A stretch of DNA of 64,000 nt from Zophobihabitans entericus (GTDB lineage Bacteria; Pseudomonadota; Gammaproteobacteria; Enterobacterales; Orbaceae), in assembly GCF_011745665.1 (NCBI RefSeq), contig NZ_CP050253.1, forward strand, positions 1,587,418 to 1,651,417. Reading direction: 5' to 3'. Each line of letters opens with the position of its first letter. Within the stretch, counting starts at the first letter, position 1. Shown one piece after another: positions 29,170 to 37,718 of this stretch. The notes beneath the pieces are model-generated. The model made no database searches. It was not told where the DNA came from and worked only from the letters and a program-made list of their open reading frames with translations. A program made the translations under genes and the position numbers.

Positions 29170-29892
29170 ATGATTAATAATATTATTACTCCGGTTGTTG
29201 ATGAAAACGGACAAAAACGTCGTCCAATACGTAGCTTTGTGCTAAGACAAGGCCGTTTAACAAAAGGACAGGCACTGGCGATTGAAAATCTCTGGCCTAA
29301 GTTTGGTATTGAGTATCAGACAGGTCAGCTTATCAATTTTACAAAATTATTTGGGCGTCAGGCTCCGGTAACGCTGGAAATTGGTTTTGGTATGGGAGCA
29401 TCTTTAGTTGAGATGGCTAAAAATAATCCTGAACAAAACTATATCGGTATTGAAGTTCACCAGCCAGGTGTTGGTGCATGCCTGATGGGGCTGGAAGAAG
29501 CTGGTTTAACTAACCTGCGCGTAATGTGCCATGACGCGGTTGAAGTGTTCGAACAGATGATTCCTGATAATAGCTTACACATGGTACAACTGTTCTTCCC
29601 TGATCCGTGGCATAAGGCTCGTCATAATAAACGCCGTATTGTCCAGACTCCATTTGCTGAAATGGTGCGTAAGAAGCTGGCAATTGGCGGTGTATTTCAT
29701 ATGGCAACAGACTGGGAAGAATATGCTCAGCATATGCTGGCTGTCATGAGTCAGCTGCCTGACTATGAGAATCTTTCCAGAACGCAAGATTACGTACCAA
29801 GACCTGACTCAAGACCAGTGACTAAGTTTGAACGCCGTGGACACAATCTGGGACATGGTGTCTGGGATTTGATGTTTAAGCGTCTGCGTTAA
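29170..29892 (+). CDS. trmB: tRNA (guanine-N7-)-methyltransferase
   Basis: TrmB methylates G46 in the variable loop of tRNAs using S-adenosylmethionine. The 240-residue product (E. coli 239) shows [14 protein letters not shown] near the N-terminus, the SAM motif [15 protein letters not shown], and [18 protein letters not shown], the family signature. The start at 29170 agrees with homologues. It stands alone, between the divergent btsS and a bidirectional terminator. Confidence 0.95.
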   Translation: MINNIITPVVDENGQKRRPIRSFVLRQGRLTKGQALAIENLWPKFGIEYQTGQLINFTKLFGRQAPVTLEIGFGMGASLVEMAKNNPEQNYIGIEVHQPGVGACLMGLEEAGLTNLRVMCHDAVEVFEQMIPDNSLHMVQLFFPDPWHKARHNKRRIVQTPFAEMVRKKLAIGGVFHMATDWEEYAQHMLAVMSQLPDYENLSRTQDYVPRPDSRPVTKFERRGHNLGHGVWDLMFKRLR

Positions 29893-29914
29893 AACAACTA
29901 AAAATACAGATATA

Positions 29915-29942
29915 AAAAAAGCCCTGATTAAGGGCTTTTATT
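29915..29942. terminator. bidirectional terminator between trmB and tal
   Basis: A-run, GCCCT/AGGGC stem with a GATTA loop extended by A-T pairs, then TTTTATTTT. It separates the converging trmB and tal transcripts. Confidence 0.88.
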
Positions 29943-29959
29943 TTGAGCAGAGAAAAGTA

Positions 29960-30910
29960 TTAAAGTAGTTTAACTAACATCTCTTCCAGTTTATTCTGAT
30001 CGACAGCAAACTGACGGATACCTTCAGCCAGTTTTTCAACCGCCATTGCATCAGAATTATGCTGCCAGCGGAATTCTGACTCAGTAATTGGACTTGGGCG
30101 ATTTAATACTTCTTTAGAAGGCTCAAGTACACGAGTTACCGGCTCTTTTGAATCTTTCAGTTCATTTAACAGGTTAGGCGAAATGGTCAAACGATCACAA
30201 CCAGCTAAAGCTAAGATCTGCTCTTTCTTACGGAAACTTGCACCCATTACAACAGTAGTATAACGGTGTTGTTTGTAGTAGTTATAAATGTTACGTACAG
30301 ATACCACACCCGGATCTTCAGCAGCTACATAGTTAGTGATTGGTTGTCTGGTGTTGTACCAGTCGTAGATACGACCAACAAACGGAGAAATAAGGTAGAC
30401 ACCAGCCTCAGCACAGGCTCTGGCCTGAGCAAAGGAGAATAACAAAGTCAGGTTACAGTTGATTTTTTCTTTCTCAAGTTCTTCTGCTGCTTTAATACCT
30501 TCCCAGGTGGCAGCAATTTTGATCAGGATACGAGATTTATCGATCCCTTTTTCTTGATACAGAGCGATGAGTTTACGCGCTTTAGCTACACACATACCAC
30601 GGTCAAAAGATAAACGAGCATCAACTTCAGTTGAAATACGGCCCGGGACATATTTTAAGATTTCAGCACCGATATTGACGGCAACCTGATCGCTGGCGTT
30701 AAGAAGCTGGGTCTCTTTTGAACCACCTTGTTGTTTTGCTGTTTCAATTGCAGAGTCAATTAAATGCTTATATTGTGGTAATTGTGCAGCTTTTAAAACA
30801 AGTGATGGATTGGTTGTTGCATCTTCAGGAGAGAATTGTTTAATGGAATCAATATCTCCGGTATCAGCGACAACAATAGTGTATTTTTTTAACTCATCTA
30901 ACTGACTCAT
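29960..30910 (-). CDS. tal: transaldolase
   Basis: Class I transaldolase, which moves a dihydroxyacetone unit between sedoheptulose-7-phosphate and glyceraldehyde-3-phosphate, giving fructose-6-phosphate and erythrose-4-phosphate. The Schiff-base lysine is Lys131 ([11 protein letters not shown]); other signatures are DATTNPSL (residues 30-37), [11 protein letters not shown] and [11 protein letters not shown]. Length 316 is that of TalA/TalB; it cannot be told which paralogue it is. It follows the rpiB-like gene by 53 bases on the same strand, so a pentose/tetrose-phosphate operon is likely. Confidence 0.94.
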   Translation of the reverse strand: MSQLDELKKYTIVVADTGDIDSIKQFSPEDATTNPSLVLKAAQLPQYKHLIDSAIETAKQQGGSKETQLLNASDQVAVNIGAEILKYVPGRISTEVDARLSFDRGMCVAKARKLIALYQEKGIDKSRILIKIAATWEGIKAAEELEKEKINCNLTLLFSFAQARACAEAGVYLISPFVGRIYDWYNTRQPITNYVAAEDPGVVSVRNIYNYYKQHRYTTVVMGASFRKKEQILALAGCDRLTISPNLLNELKDSKEPVTRVLEPSKEVLNRPSPITESEFRWQHNSDAMAVEKLAEGIRQFAVDQNKLEEMLVKLL

Positions 30911-30963
30911 TTCATTATCCTCAAGTTTGATTTTTAAGAAAAAATAGACTCGTTTACTATAAC

Positions 30964-31422
30964 CTATTTTTTATAATTTTGTTGCTCATAATAGCTAATT
31001 CGTTCAACTTTTGGTGCTGAACCACCGCCTTCATATTCTGAATCAAGCCACACCTGAACAATTTTTTTTGCCAGCTCAATTCCAATGACTCTTGCACCCA
31101 TTGTCATTATCTGAGCATTGTTACTTTTTCGGGCACGTTCGGCTGAAAATGTATCATGGCACTGTGCTGCTCTGATTCCGAACACTTTATTGGCCGAAAT
31201 GGCGACACCGATGCCAGTACCACAAATTAAGATACCTCGTTCATGTTTGCCATCTTTTATTGCGATAGCCACAGCCTGTGCTACATCCGGGTAGAGTTTA
31301 TTTTCTGGCTGGACATCAGCACTGTAGTCGATAACAGATAAGCCTTTAGACTTTAAATAATTGGTGATCTGATCTTTAAACTCAAACGCAGCATCATCAG
31401 CTCCAATAGCAATCGGTAACAT
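30964..31422 (-). CDS. rpiB: RpiB/LacAB-family sugar-phosphate isomerase
   Basis: A 152-residue member of the RpiB/LacA/LacB family, which interconverts aldose and ketose phosphates (ribose-5-phosphate/ribulose-5-phosphate, allose-6-phosphate, or tetrose phosphates in EryI). The catalytic Cys67 is in [17 protein letters not shown], and the anion-hole loop GTGIG is intact. [22 protein letters not shown] is the family core. The C-terminal [12 protein letters not shown] is typical of RpiB paralogues. Preceded by a good AAGGAG on the minus strand. Because it lies with tal, and divergent from pdxA2 and a C4-acid kinase, a tetrose or pentose phosphate substrate specific to this cluster is possible. 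Confidence 0.85.
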   Translation of the reverse strand: MLPIAIGADDAAFEFKDQITNYLKSKGLSVIDYSADVQPENKLYPDVAQAVAIAIKDGKHERGILICGTGIGVAISANKVFGIRAAQCHDTFSAERARKSNNAQIMTMGARVIGIELAKKIVQVWLDSEYEGGGSAPKVERISYYEQQNYKK

Positions 31423-31836
31423 ATTTGTTCTCCTTAAGAGGTTGTAAATTGTTCAAATGTTCATTTAATTAACTTTTGTTGTTTTGAAGTATATAAGGAT
31501 TCATTTTTACGATCAAGCATTTGATCTCAATAAATGCATTTGTTCAGTTTGTTACATTGGTAGTGAGTGATGCTTAATCTTTTTCTATTTGATTAATTTG
31601 TATTTTTTATAATTATTCAAAGATGTGCTGTTAAGAGATGCAGCCTGAAGAGTGAGTATCTGACATAGAATTATTTTAAATGTAAAGGTTTGCTTTATAT
31701 TTCAATCGTTTTCTATTGGGTTTATGCCGTGATTAGAAAGATATTTCTTTTTTGTATCTATTGGAAAATGGCCTTTTGTTCGCTTTTCTCTTTCTGAAAT
31801 AAACATTTGTTTTATTGTTGTTCTTTCATCTGGTTT

Positions 31837-31858
31837 AAATTTGAACCTGATCACATTT
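31837..31858. promoter_or_regulatory. CRP-like site in the sugar-cluster control region
   Basis: TTTGA-N6-TCACA with the right half GATCACATTT perfect; 18 of 22 positions agree with the symmetric CRP consensus. It lies 206 bp before pdxA2 and 415 bp from rpiB. Confidence 0.6.
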
Positions 31859-31933
31859 TTAATATTCAGCATCATTTTATTGGTTGTTTAAGTATAGAAA
31901 TTCAAAAAATTTGATGCTATTGTGATTAACAAT

Positions 31934-31949
31934 TTGAACTAAAGTTCAA
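31934..31949. promoter_or_regulatory. palindromic operator candidate TTGAACT-AA-AGTTCAA
   Basis: A perfect 7-bp inverted repeat with a 2-bp centre, 115 bp upstream of pdxA2. Similar half-sites recur in the same region, and GGTTTAAATTTGAACC (31832-31847) is a near-palindrome overlapping the CRP-like site. No cognate regulator gene is in the window. Confidence 0.5.
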
Positions 31950-32063
31950 TATATATTCAAATGTAATATTTTTTATTTAAATTCAATAAAATCAATTGGT
32001 TAATTTTATTGAATATCCCTCGATCAAGATAGTCTTAATAAAGATAGTTCCAAGGAGAATACT

Positions 32064-33071
32064 ATGTCACAAATCAGATTACCCATTGTTGCCGTTACTA
32101 CAGGTGATCCTGCTGGTATTGGACCAGAAATTACTGTTGCAACGTTGCAACAAAAAGAGGTCTATGATGTATGTAAACCGTTTTTAATTGGTTCAATTCC
32201 AATCATTAAAAGGGCAATGGCGATCAAAAATTGTGATTTCAAGATTAATAAAATCAGTAAGCCTTCAGAAGGGGAATATAAATTTGGTACTATCGATGTG
32301 CTGGAAACGGGCGATTATGATTATGATAGTATTGAGTGGGGTAAAGTACAAAAGCTGGCTGGTCAGATGTCACTGGACTATGTCAGAAAATCAATTGAGC
32401 TGGGACTAAATAAAGAAATCGATGTGGTCTCTACTGCGCCAATTCATAAAGAAGCGATTAAACTGGCTGGTTGTAAGCTGGCCGGTCATACCGAAATTTA
32501 TCAGGAAGAAACCCATTCTGACTACGGTTTAACAATGTTCCATGTCCGTAATTTACGCGTCTTTTTTGTCAGCCGTCATATGGCACTTAAAGATGCTTGT
32601 GACTACGCAAACAAAGAGCGTGTTCTTGATTGCGTGAAACAGATTCACCATGAATTTACTGAACTGAAATTTGATAAGCCACGTATTGCAGTTGCAGCCC
32701 TTAATCCACACGGTTCAGATAACGGTTTATTTGGTCACGAAGAGCAGGATAACCTTATTCCTGCAGTCAAAGCTGCGCAGGCACTTGGTATTAATGCTAT
32801 TGGGCCTATTCCGGCCGACTCAGTATTCCATTTAGGTTTACAGGGGCGTTATGATGCCATTCTTTCTCTTTACCATGATCAGGGGCATATTGCCTGTAAA
32901 ACACTGGATTTTGAGCGCTCAATTACTATCACGTTTGGTCTGCCATTTATGCGCAGTTCTGTTGATCATGGTACTGCTTTTGATATCGCCGGTAAAAACT
33001 TAGCGGGTTCAGTCAGTATGATCGAATCGACCGTCGTGGCTGCCCAGTACTGGAAAATGAAACAAAGATAG
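32064..33071 (+). CDS. pdxA2: PdxA2-type 4-phospho-acid dehydrogenase
   Basis: A 335-residue PdxA-family metal-dependent dehydrogenase. In DUF1537 pathways PdxA2 oxidises and decarboxylates 4-phospho-D-threonate (or erythronate) to dihydroxyacetone phosphate. Family motifs: TTGDPAGIGPEI (12-23), GHTEIYQE (141-148), and the probable metal ligands His172, His216 (ALNPHGSDNGLFGHEE) and His271 (YHDQGH), then RSSVDHGTAFDIAG. The start has AAGGAGA seven bases upstream. Pairing with a DUF1537 kinase gene 90 bases downstream argues for PdxA2 rather than the pyridoxal-phosphate enzyme PdxA, although the latter cannot be fully excluded. Confidence 0.87.
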   Translation: MSQIRLPIVAVTTGDPAGIGPEITVATLQQKEVYDVCKPFLIGSIPIIKRAMAIKNCDFKINKISKPSEGEYKFGTIDVLETGDYDYDSIEWGKVQKLAGQMSLDYVRKSIELGLNKEIDVVSTAPIHKEAIKLAGCKLAGHTEIYQEETHSDYGLTMFHVRNLRVFFVSRHMALKDACDYANKERVLDCVKQIHHEFTELKFDKPRIAVAALNPHGSDNGLFGHEEQDNLIPAVKAAQALGINAIGPIPADSVFHLGLQGRYDAILSLYHDQGHIACKTLDFERSITITFGLPFMRSSVDHGTAFDIAGKNLAGSVSMIESTVVAAQYWKMKQR

Positions 33072-33097
33072 TTGATTTTTAATAGTGTTTCTCTACC

Positions 33098-33123
33098 ACT
33101 GGCATGCATAGTGTCATGCCAGT
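33098..33123 (+). other. intercistronic hairpin between pdxA2 and the fusion gene
   Basis: Perfect 9-bp stem ACTGGCATG/CATGCCAGT with an 8-nt loop and no T-tract. It probably affects mRNA stability or processing rather than ending transcription. Confidence 0.55.
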
Positions 33124-33161
33124 TCAGATCATGATTTTGTATTCAGTCTGGAGATGAAGAG

Positions 33162-34892
33162 ATGAAGCAGTATATTTGTATCGAAAAGGGTGAGGCTGGC
33201 TGGGGTGGCCCTTTAAAATTGTTAGTAGAAAAGAATAAAAAGATTGCCTATATGACTGGTAGTATTAAACCAGCCATTGTTGACCGAATTGCCGAACTAA
33301 CCGGTTGGGAGCCGGTCGATATTTTCAAACATGGTGAGCCGGCAGAACATGAAATTGGTATTGTGGTCATAGAATGTGGTGGTACTTTACGTTGTGGTAT
33401 TTATCCTAAACGCCGTATTCCAACCATTAATGTCCATGCTACTGGTAAATCAGGGCCACTTGCGCAATATATTTTAGAAGATATCTATGTTTCAGATGTA
33501 AAGCCGATCAATATCTATTTAGTGGGTGAAGATGGTCCGCTGGACAAAATTGGTATCGTGGCGGACGATTTAACTGGAGCAACAACAGTCGGTGTTTTAC
33601 TCGCTCGCTCTGGTGTTGAAACTGCGGCATTTTTTGATGCTCAGTCACTTTCTCAGGTGGATAAGAATTATCAGGCGATGGTACTAAGCAGTGATAGCAG
33701 ACCGCTCCCAAAAGAACAAGCTAAGCAAAAAGTTAAAGAAGCAATGCTGGCACTTAAACAAAAAGGTGCAACACAATTTTCTAAACGTACTGACACGACG
33801 ATGCGTGGTGGGATTGGTTATGAAATTGATGCGATGCTTGAAGAGTTATCACCAGATACTATTGCTGTCGTTGTTCCGGCAATGCCTCAATCTCGCCGCA
33901 TTTTAGTCGGGGGCTACTCAGTAATTGATTGTATTGCGCTGTCAAAAACTGATGTGGCTAAAGACGTACGAACCCCGGTTAAAGAGTCGCATATTCCCAC
34001 TTTGCTTGGGGAGCAGACAGAACATCAAATTGGTTATATTTGCTTATCTGACATATTGCATGGTCCTCAGGGAGTCTGTGAAGCGTTTAAGAGAGAAAGA
34101 GCCAAAGGTGCCAGAGTGATTATTGCAGATTCTATTACTCTTGATGACGTGGAGACGATCGCCAGAGCAGTAGTTGAGCTGCAGTGGAATATTTTAGCCG
34201 TTGATCCGGGACCATTCTCAGAAAGACTTGCTGTGGTTAGGGGACTGGCGAAAGTTAATCATCAAAATAATATTGAAGAGTTACCACGTGAAAGTCAGTC
34301 AGGCTCTGTGATTGTGGTGGCAGGTAGCGCTACGCCAGTGACTAAAAAGCAGCTACAAAAATTGATCGATACAGATGACCGGATATGTCATATTCCGGTG
34401 GATGCGGAGCTGTTGATTGACAGAGAAAACGCGGCTGATGTTGAGATTGAAAGAACAGTGAATCAGGCTATTGATTGTGTCTCTACCCGTAAAAACGCTA
34501 TTTTTATCTTTGAAACAGCATTAACCGGGCGAGTGCTTGATCTGGCTAAAGAGGAGCAGATGTTTAATCTGGAGCCAGGCAGAGCAGCAACGCATATTAA
34601 TATAGGTTTAGGTGAAATTGTCAAAACCACGCTTGATCGTGACAGAAGTGATATTCGCGGTATCTATATGACGGGTGGAGATACAATGGTGAATGTGCTC
34701 AGACAACTTGGTGCTAAAGGGATTGAACTTATTGATTATGTTATCCCTCAGACTGATCTAGGCTGTGTTATTGGTGGTGATTATGACGGGCTGATTTGTG
34801 TGGGTAAAGGCGGTTTAACCGGTCATGAAGATATTGTCAGTGCGATTATTAGTCGCATCTATAAAGAGTCTCAGATGCGTAAATTTGACTGA
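33162..34892 (+). CDS. fusion: glucitol-PTS EIIB-like domain + four-carbon acid-sugar kinase (DUF1537)
   Basis: A 576-residue protein with two parts. Residues 1 to about 122 align closely with the N-terminal EIIB domain of the glucitol PTS permease SrlE/GutE (EIIBC-GUT_N): [65 protein letters not shown]. The phospho-acceptor motif CGGTLRCG keeps both cysteines (Cys72, Cys78). Residues about 128-576 form a full-length DUF1537 kinase: [15 protein letters not shown] at its start, [34 protein letters not shown], then the nucleotide-binding half with [23 protein letters not shown] and VGKGGLTG. The frame is continuous, with no internal start with a ribosome-binding site. DUF1537 kinases phosphorylate threonate/erythronate-type acids, which fits the upstream pdxA2. 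The role of the PTS domain (phosphoryl transfer, regulation, or EIIB for a split PTS) is unknown. Confidence 0.88.
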   Translation: MKQYICIEKGEAGWGGPLKLLVEKNKKIAYMTGSIKPAIVDRIAELTGWEPVDIFKHGEPAEHEIGIVVIECGGTLRCGIYPKRRIPTINVHATGKSGPLAQYILEDIYVSDVKPINIYLVGEDGPLDKIGIVADDLTGATTVGVLLARSGVETAAFFDAQSLSQVDKNYQAMVLSSDSRPLPKEQAKQKVKEAMLALKQKGATQFSKRTDTTMRGGIGYEIDAMLEELSPDTIAVVVPAMPQSRRILVGGYSVIDCIALSKTDVAKDVRTPVKESHIPTLLGEQTEHQIGYICLSDILHGPQGVCEAFKRERAKGARVIIADSITLDDVETIARAVVELQWNILAVDPGPFSERLAVVRGLAKVNHQNNIEELPRESQSGSVIVVAGSATPVTKKQLQKLIDTDDRICHIPVDAELLIDRENAADVEIERTVNQAIDCVSTRKNAIFIFETALTGRVLDLAKEEQMFNLEPGRAATHINIGLGEIVKTTLDRDRSDIRGIYMTGGDTMVNVLRQLGAKGIELIDYVIPQTDLGCVIGGDYDGLICVGKGGLTGHEDIVSAIISRIYKESQMRKFD

Positions 34893-34927
34893 TAAAAGAT
34901 AGCGAGTTTTTATTCATTTTTCACGTA

Positions 34928-34960
34928 AAAAATATGCCCATCATTTGATGGGCATTATGT
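34928..34960. terminator. bidirectional terminator between the fusion gene and ppa
   Basis: ATGCCCATC/GATGGGCAT stem (34934-34955) with an ATTT loop. On the minus strand ATTTTTTACG follows, giving a strong terminator for ppa; on the plus strand the T-stretch is interrupted (TATGTTATTT). Confidence 0.82.
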
Positions 34961-34981
34961 TATTTAAAGCTGGCAGAAAAA

Positions 34982-35512
34982 TTATTTTTTCTTAGCACGC
35001 TCAAAAGAGTCAAGGATCTCTTTTCTTGCAGCTGCGGCGTTATCCCAACCGTCAACTTTAACCCATTTACCTTTCTCTAAATCTTTATAGTGTTCAAAGA
35101 AATGCTGGATTTGTGCTTTAAGTAGCTCTGGTAAGTCCTGCACATCTTTAACGTGCTCATACTCTTTACTTAATTTTGTGTGCGGAACAGCAACCAGTTT
35201 AGCATCCTGACCAGCCTCATCAGTCATTTTTAATACACCAACCGGACGGCAGCGAATCACTGAACCAGGTTGTAGTGGGTAAGGAGTTGGAACTAAAACG
35301 TCAACCGGGTCACCATCAAGTGATAAAGTATGATTGATGTAACCATAGTTACATGGATAGAACATCGCTGTTGACATGAAGCGGTCAACAAAAAGCGCAC
35401 CTGATTCTTTATCAACTTCATATTTGATTGGATCTGCATTAGCAGGAATCTCAATAACCACATAAATATCATCTGGTAATTCTTTACCGGCAGGAACGTT
35501 ATTTAATCCCAT
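34982..35512 (-). CDS. ppa: inorganic pyrophosphatase
   Basis: Family I soluble pyrophosphatase, hydrolysing PPi released by biosynthesis. The 176-residue product is nearly colinear with E. coli Ppa: [36 protein letters not shown], and the metal-binding DGDPVDVLV, with [12 protein letters not shown] near the end. The start is set at 35512 ([11 protein letters not shown]), preceded by AGAGGA, rather than the in-frame ATG at 35566, which would add 18 unrelated residues. Single-gene unit with its own terminator. Confidence 0.97.
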   Translation of the reverse strand: MGLNNVPAGKELPDDIYVVIEIPANADPIKYEVDKESGALFVDRFMSTAMFYPCNYGYINHTLSLDGDPVDVLVPTPYPLQPGSVIRCRPVGVLKMTDEAGQDAKLVAVPHTKLSKEYEHVKDVQDLPELLKAQIQHFFEHYKDLEKGKWVKVDGWDNAAAARKEILDSFERAKKK

Positions 35513-35635
35513 TATATTTTCCTCTGTATCTGTATTAAGTCGTTTTAAAAGCGACGATTCGGGCAAAAGTGTATTTTTTCTGTCAGCTGTTTGTCAAGCT
35601 GGCAGAAGTAAATTTTGGTGTTCTATTATGAAACT

Positions 35636-36184
35636 TTATTCATCATCACTCAATTCTTTTAGGTATTGAAATATTTGACGTGAAGATTTTGGTGGTTTAT
35701 TGCTTTCCTGCTCTTTTTTAGCAGCTCTGGCAAGAGAACGCAATTGCTGTCGATCAGCATTTGGATAGAGCTCCATAATTGGCTCACAATCACCACTTTC
35801 AATCAAGCTATCTCTGAGTTGCTCAAATTTATGTAACAGAGCAATTTGTTGGTTATGTTTGTTTTTTAACTTATCCAGAGCCTGGTTGATCGGCTCAACA
35901 TCACGGCTACGCAGGAGCTTACCAATATATTGAATCTGACGGCGATAGCCCTCTTTTTTGATTTTTTGAGCAAGCTCAATATTACGTTTCAGGTCTTCAT
36001 CTAAAGGAATTTTTTCTAACGCATTTTTACTTAACTGAATGAGTTCCACACCCAGTTTTTTTAAGGCTTCAGCATCACGTTTAATTTCACTTTTACTAAC
36101 CCAAATAATTTCATCATCTTCATCTTCCGGATGCTCATCAGGTAAGTCTTCTGTTTCCCAAAGTTCATCATCATTTTTGTGCAT
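35636..36184 (-). CDS. darP: ribosome-associated protein DarP (YjgA)
   Basis: DarP (DUF615) binds the 50S subunit and promotes late assembly of the peptidyl-transferase centre. The 182-residue product (E. coli 183) has the acidic N-terminus ([24 protein letters not shown]), the helical core [23 protein letters not shown] and the [16 protein letters not shown] motif. It is divergent from pmbA, the same arrangement as in E. coli (yjgA/pmbA). Confidence 0.94.
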   Translation of the reverse strand: MHKNDDELWETEDLPDEHPEDEDDEIIWVSKSEIKRDAEALKKLGVELIQLSKNALEKIPLDEDLKRNIELAQKIKKEGYRRQIQYIGKLLRSRDVEPINQALDKLKNKHNQQIALLHKFEQLRDSLIESGDCEPIMELYPNADRQQLRSLARAAKKEQESNKPPKSSRQIFQYLKELSDDE

Positions 36185-36325
36185 ACTTAATCCAAAGTCA
36201 GGTTATTGAAGAAAAATAAGATTATTTCTCTTTATTACGTTAGTGATCGATTTTATTGTTCGGTATTATAACGTATGATGGACATAATTGTAGAAAATAA
36301 ATAACCGATATTAATATTAGCTATT

Positions 36326-37672
36326 ATGACAACGCGTAAAATTAAAGAAGATGTTGCTCGTCAACAACAAATATTGAGAGAAGCGGTCGCTTATGCTCTG
36401 TCTGAGTCGATGAAAGAAGCTGACGCTGCAGAAGTTTCTATCTCTAAATCAACCGGAATTAATGTCAGTACTCATATGGGTGAGACAGAGAACGTTGAGT
36501 TTAATAGTGATGGCGGACTGGGGATTACGGTTTACCATCAGCAGCGTAAAGGTAATGCGTCTACCAATGACCTCTCTTTCCCGGCTATTTTACAAACGGT
36601 TAAAGCAGCACTGGATATTATGAAATATACCTCACCCGATCCTTATTCAGGACTTGGTGATAAAGAGTTATTAGCATTTAATCCACCAGATTTAGATCTG
36701 TTTTATCCAGATGAGCTAAATGTGGATGAAGCAATTAAACAAGCACAAATTGCTGAGCAAATTGCATTAAGTCATGCTGGAATAACACGTAGCGATGGTG
36801 GTTCATACAGCAGTAGTTATGGTATTCATGTCTATGGTAATAGCTATGGCATGCTGGAAAGTTATTGTGCCAGCAGACATTCACTCTCTTGTAGTGTGAT
36901 TGCTGAACAGAACGGTCAAATGGAACGTAACTATGACTATACTGTAGCCAGAGATAGCTATGATTTAGTGAGTGCGGAGCTAATCGGTCAGTCAGCTGCG
37001 GAGCGTACGTTGTCTCACTTAGGTGCTAGACAAATTGAAACGACTCAGGCTCCGGTGCTATTTTGTGCCAATGTGGCTACCGGTTTATTTAGCCATTTTG
37101 CAAGCGCTATTGGCGGTGGTGCCGTCTATCGTAAATCGACGTTTTTACTGGATAAAGTGGGTGAGTTAGTGTTCCCGGAATGGTTAACTATTACGGAACT
37201 TCCTCATTTACGTAAAGGGCTTGGTTCCTCCCCATTTGATAATGAAGGAACGCTGACAATTGAACGTAATATTATTGAGCAGGGACGATTACAAACTTAT
37301 CTATTAAGTAATTATTCTGCTAAAAAACTAGGTTTAAAATCAACCGGTCATGCCGGCGGTATACATAACTGGCAGCTAACCACAAATGGCGGTGATTTTG
37401 ACACGATGGTGAAAAAGTTACATCGTGGCTTAGTGGTTACCTCGTTAATGGGACAAGGCGTGAATATTATTACCGGCGATTATTCCCGTGGAGTTAGCGG
37501 ATTTTGGGTTGAAAATGGACAAATTCAATATCCGGTGAGTGAAGTTACCATTGCTGGTAATTTAAAAGAGATGCTTTCTGGTATTGTGGCAATTGGTTCA
37601 GATATTGAAAGACGTAGCAGTATTCAGTGTGGTTCGGTACTGCTGGAAAATATGAGCATCGCAGGCAAATAA
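36326..37672 (+). CDS. pmbA: metalloprotease-like TldE/PmbA subunit
   Basis: The TldE (PmbA) partner of the TldD/TldE protease that processes microcin B17-type peptides and the antitoxin CcdA. The 448-residue product (E. coli 450) shows the family features [57 protein letters not shown] and [30 protein letters not shown]. TldE itself lacks the HEXXH zinc site, which lies in TldD; none is seen here. tldD is not in the window. Confidence 0.94.
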   Translation: MTTRKIKEDVARQQQILREAVAYALSESMKEADAAEVSISKSTGINVSTHMGETENVEFNSDGGLGITVYHQQRKGNASTNDLSFPAILQTVKAALDIMKYTSPDPYSGLGDKELLAFNPPDLDLFYPDELNVDEAIKQAQIAEQIALSHAGITRSDGGSYSSSYGIHVYGNSYGMLESYCASRHSLSCSVIAEQNGQMERNYDYTVARDSYDLVSAELIGQSAAERTLSHLGARQIETTQAPVLFCANVATGLFSHFASAIGGGAVYRKSTFLLDKVGELVFPEWLTITELPHLRKGLGSSPFDNEGTLTIERNIIEQGRLQTYLLSNYSAKKLGLKSTGHAGGIHNWQLTTNGGDFDTMVKKLHRGLVVTSLMGQGVNIITGDYSRGVSGFWVENGQIQYPVSEVTIAGNLKEMLSGIVAIGSDIERRSSIQCGSVLLENMSIAGK

Positions 37673-37718
37673 TCTAAAAATAATAAATAAATTTAAAGGG
37701 ATATAATTTAAAATAAAG

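Larger units (their letters stand above)
31423..32063. promoter_or_regulatory. 641-bp divergent control region of the sugar cluster
   Basis: No gene is visible. The region is very AT-rich and carries recurring TTTGAA/TTCAAA-type half-sites (near 31452, 31611, 31838, 31910, 31933, 31956), a CRP-like site (31837-31858), and a perfect 7-2-7 palindrome (31934-31949). It separates rpiB-tal (minus) from pdxA2 and the fused kinase (plus). I infer binding of a dedicated repressor or activator whose gene is not in this window. Confidence 0.55.
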
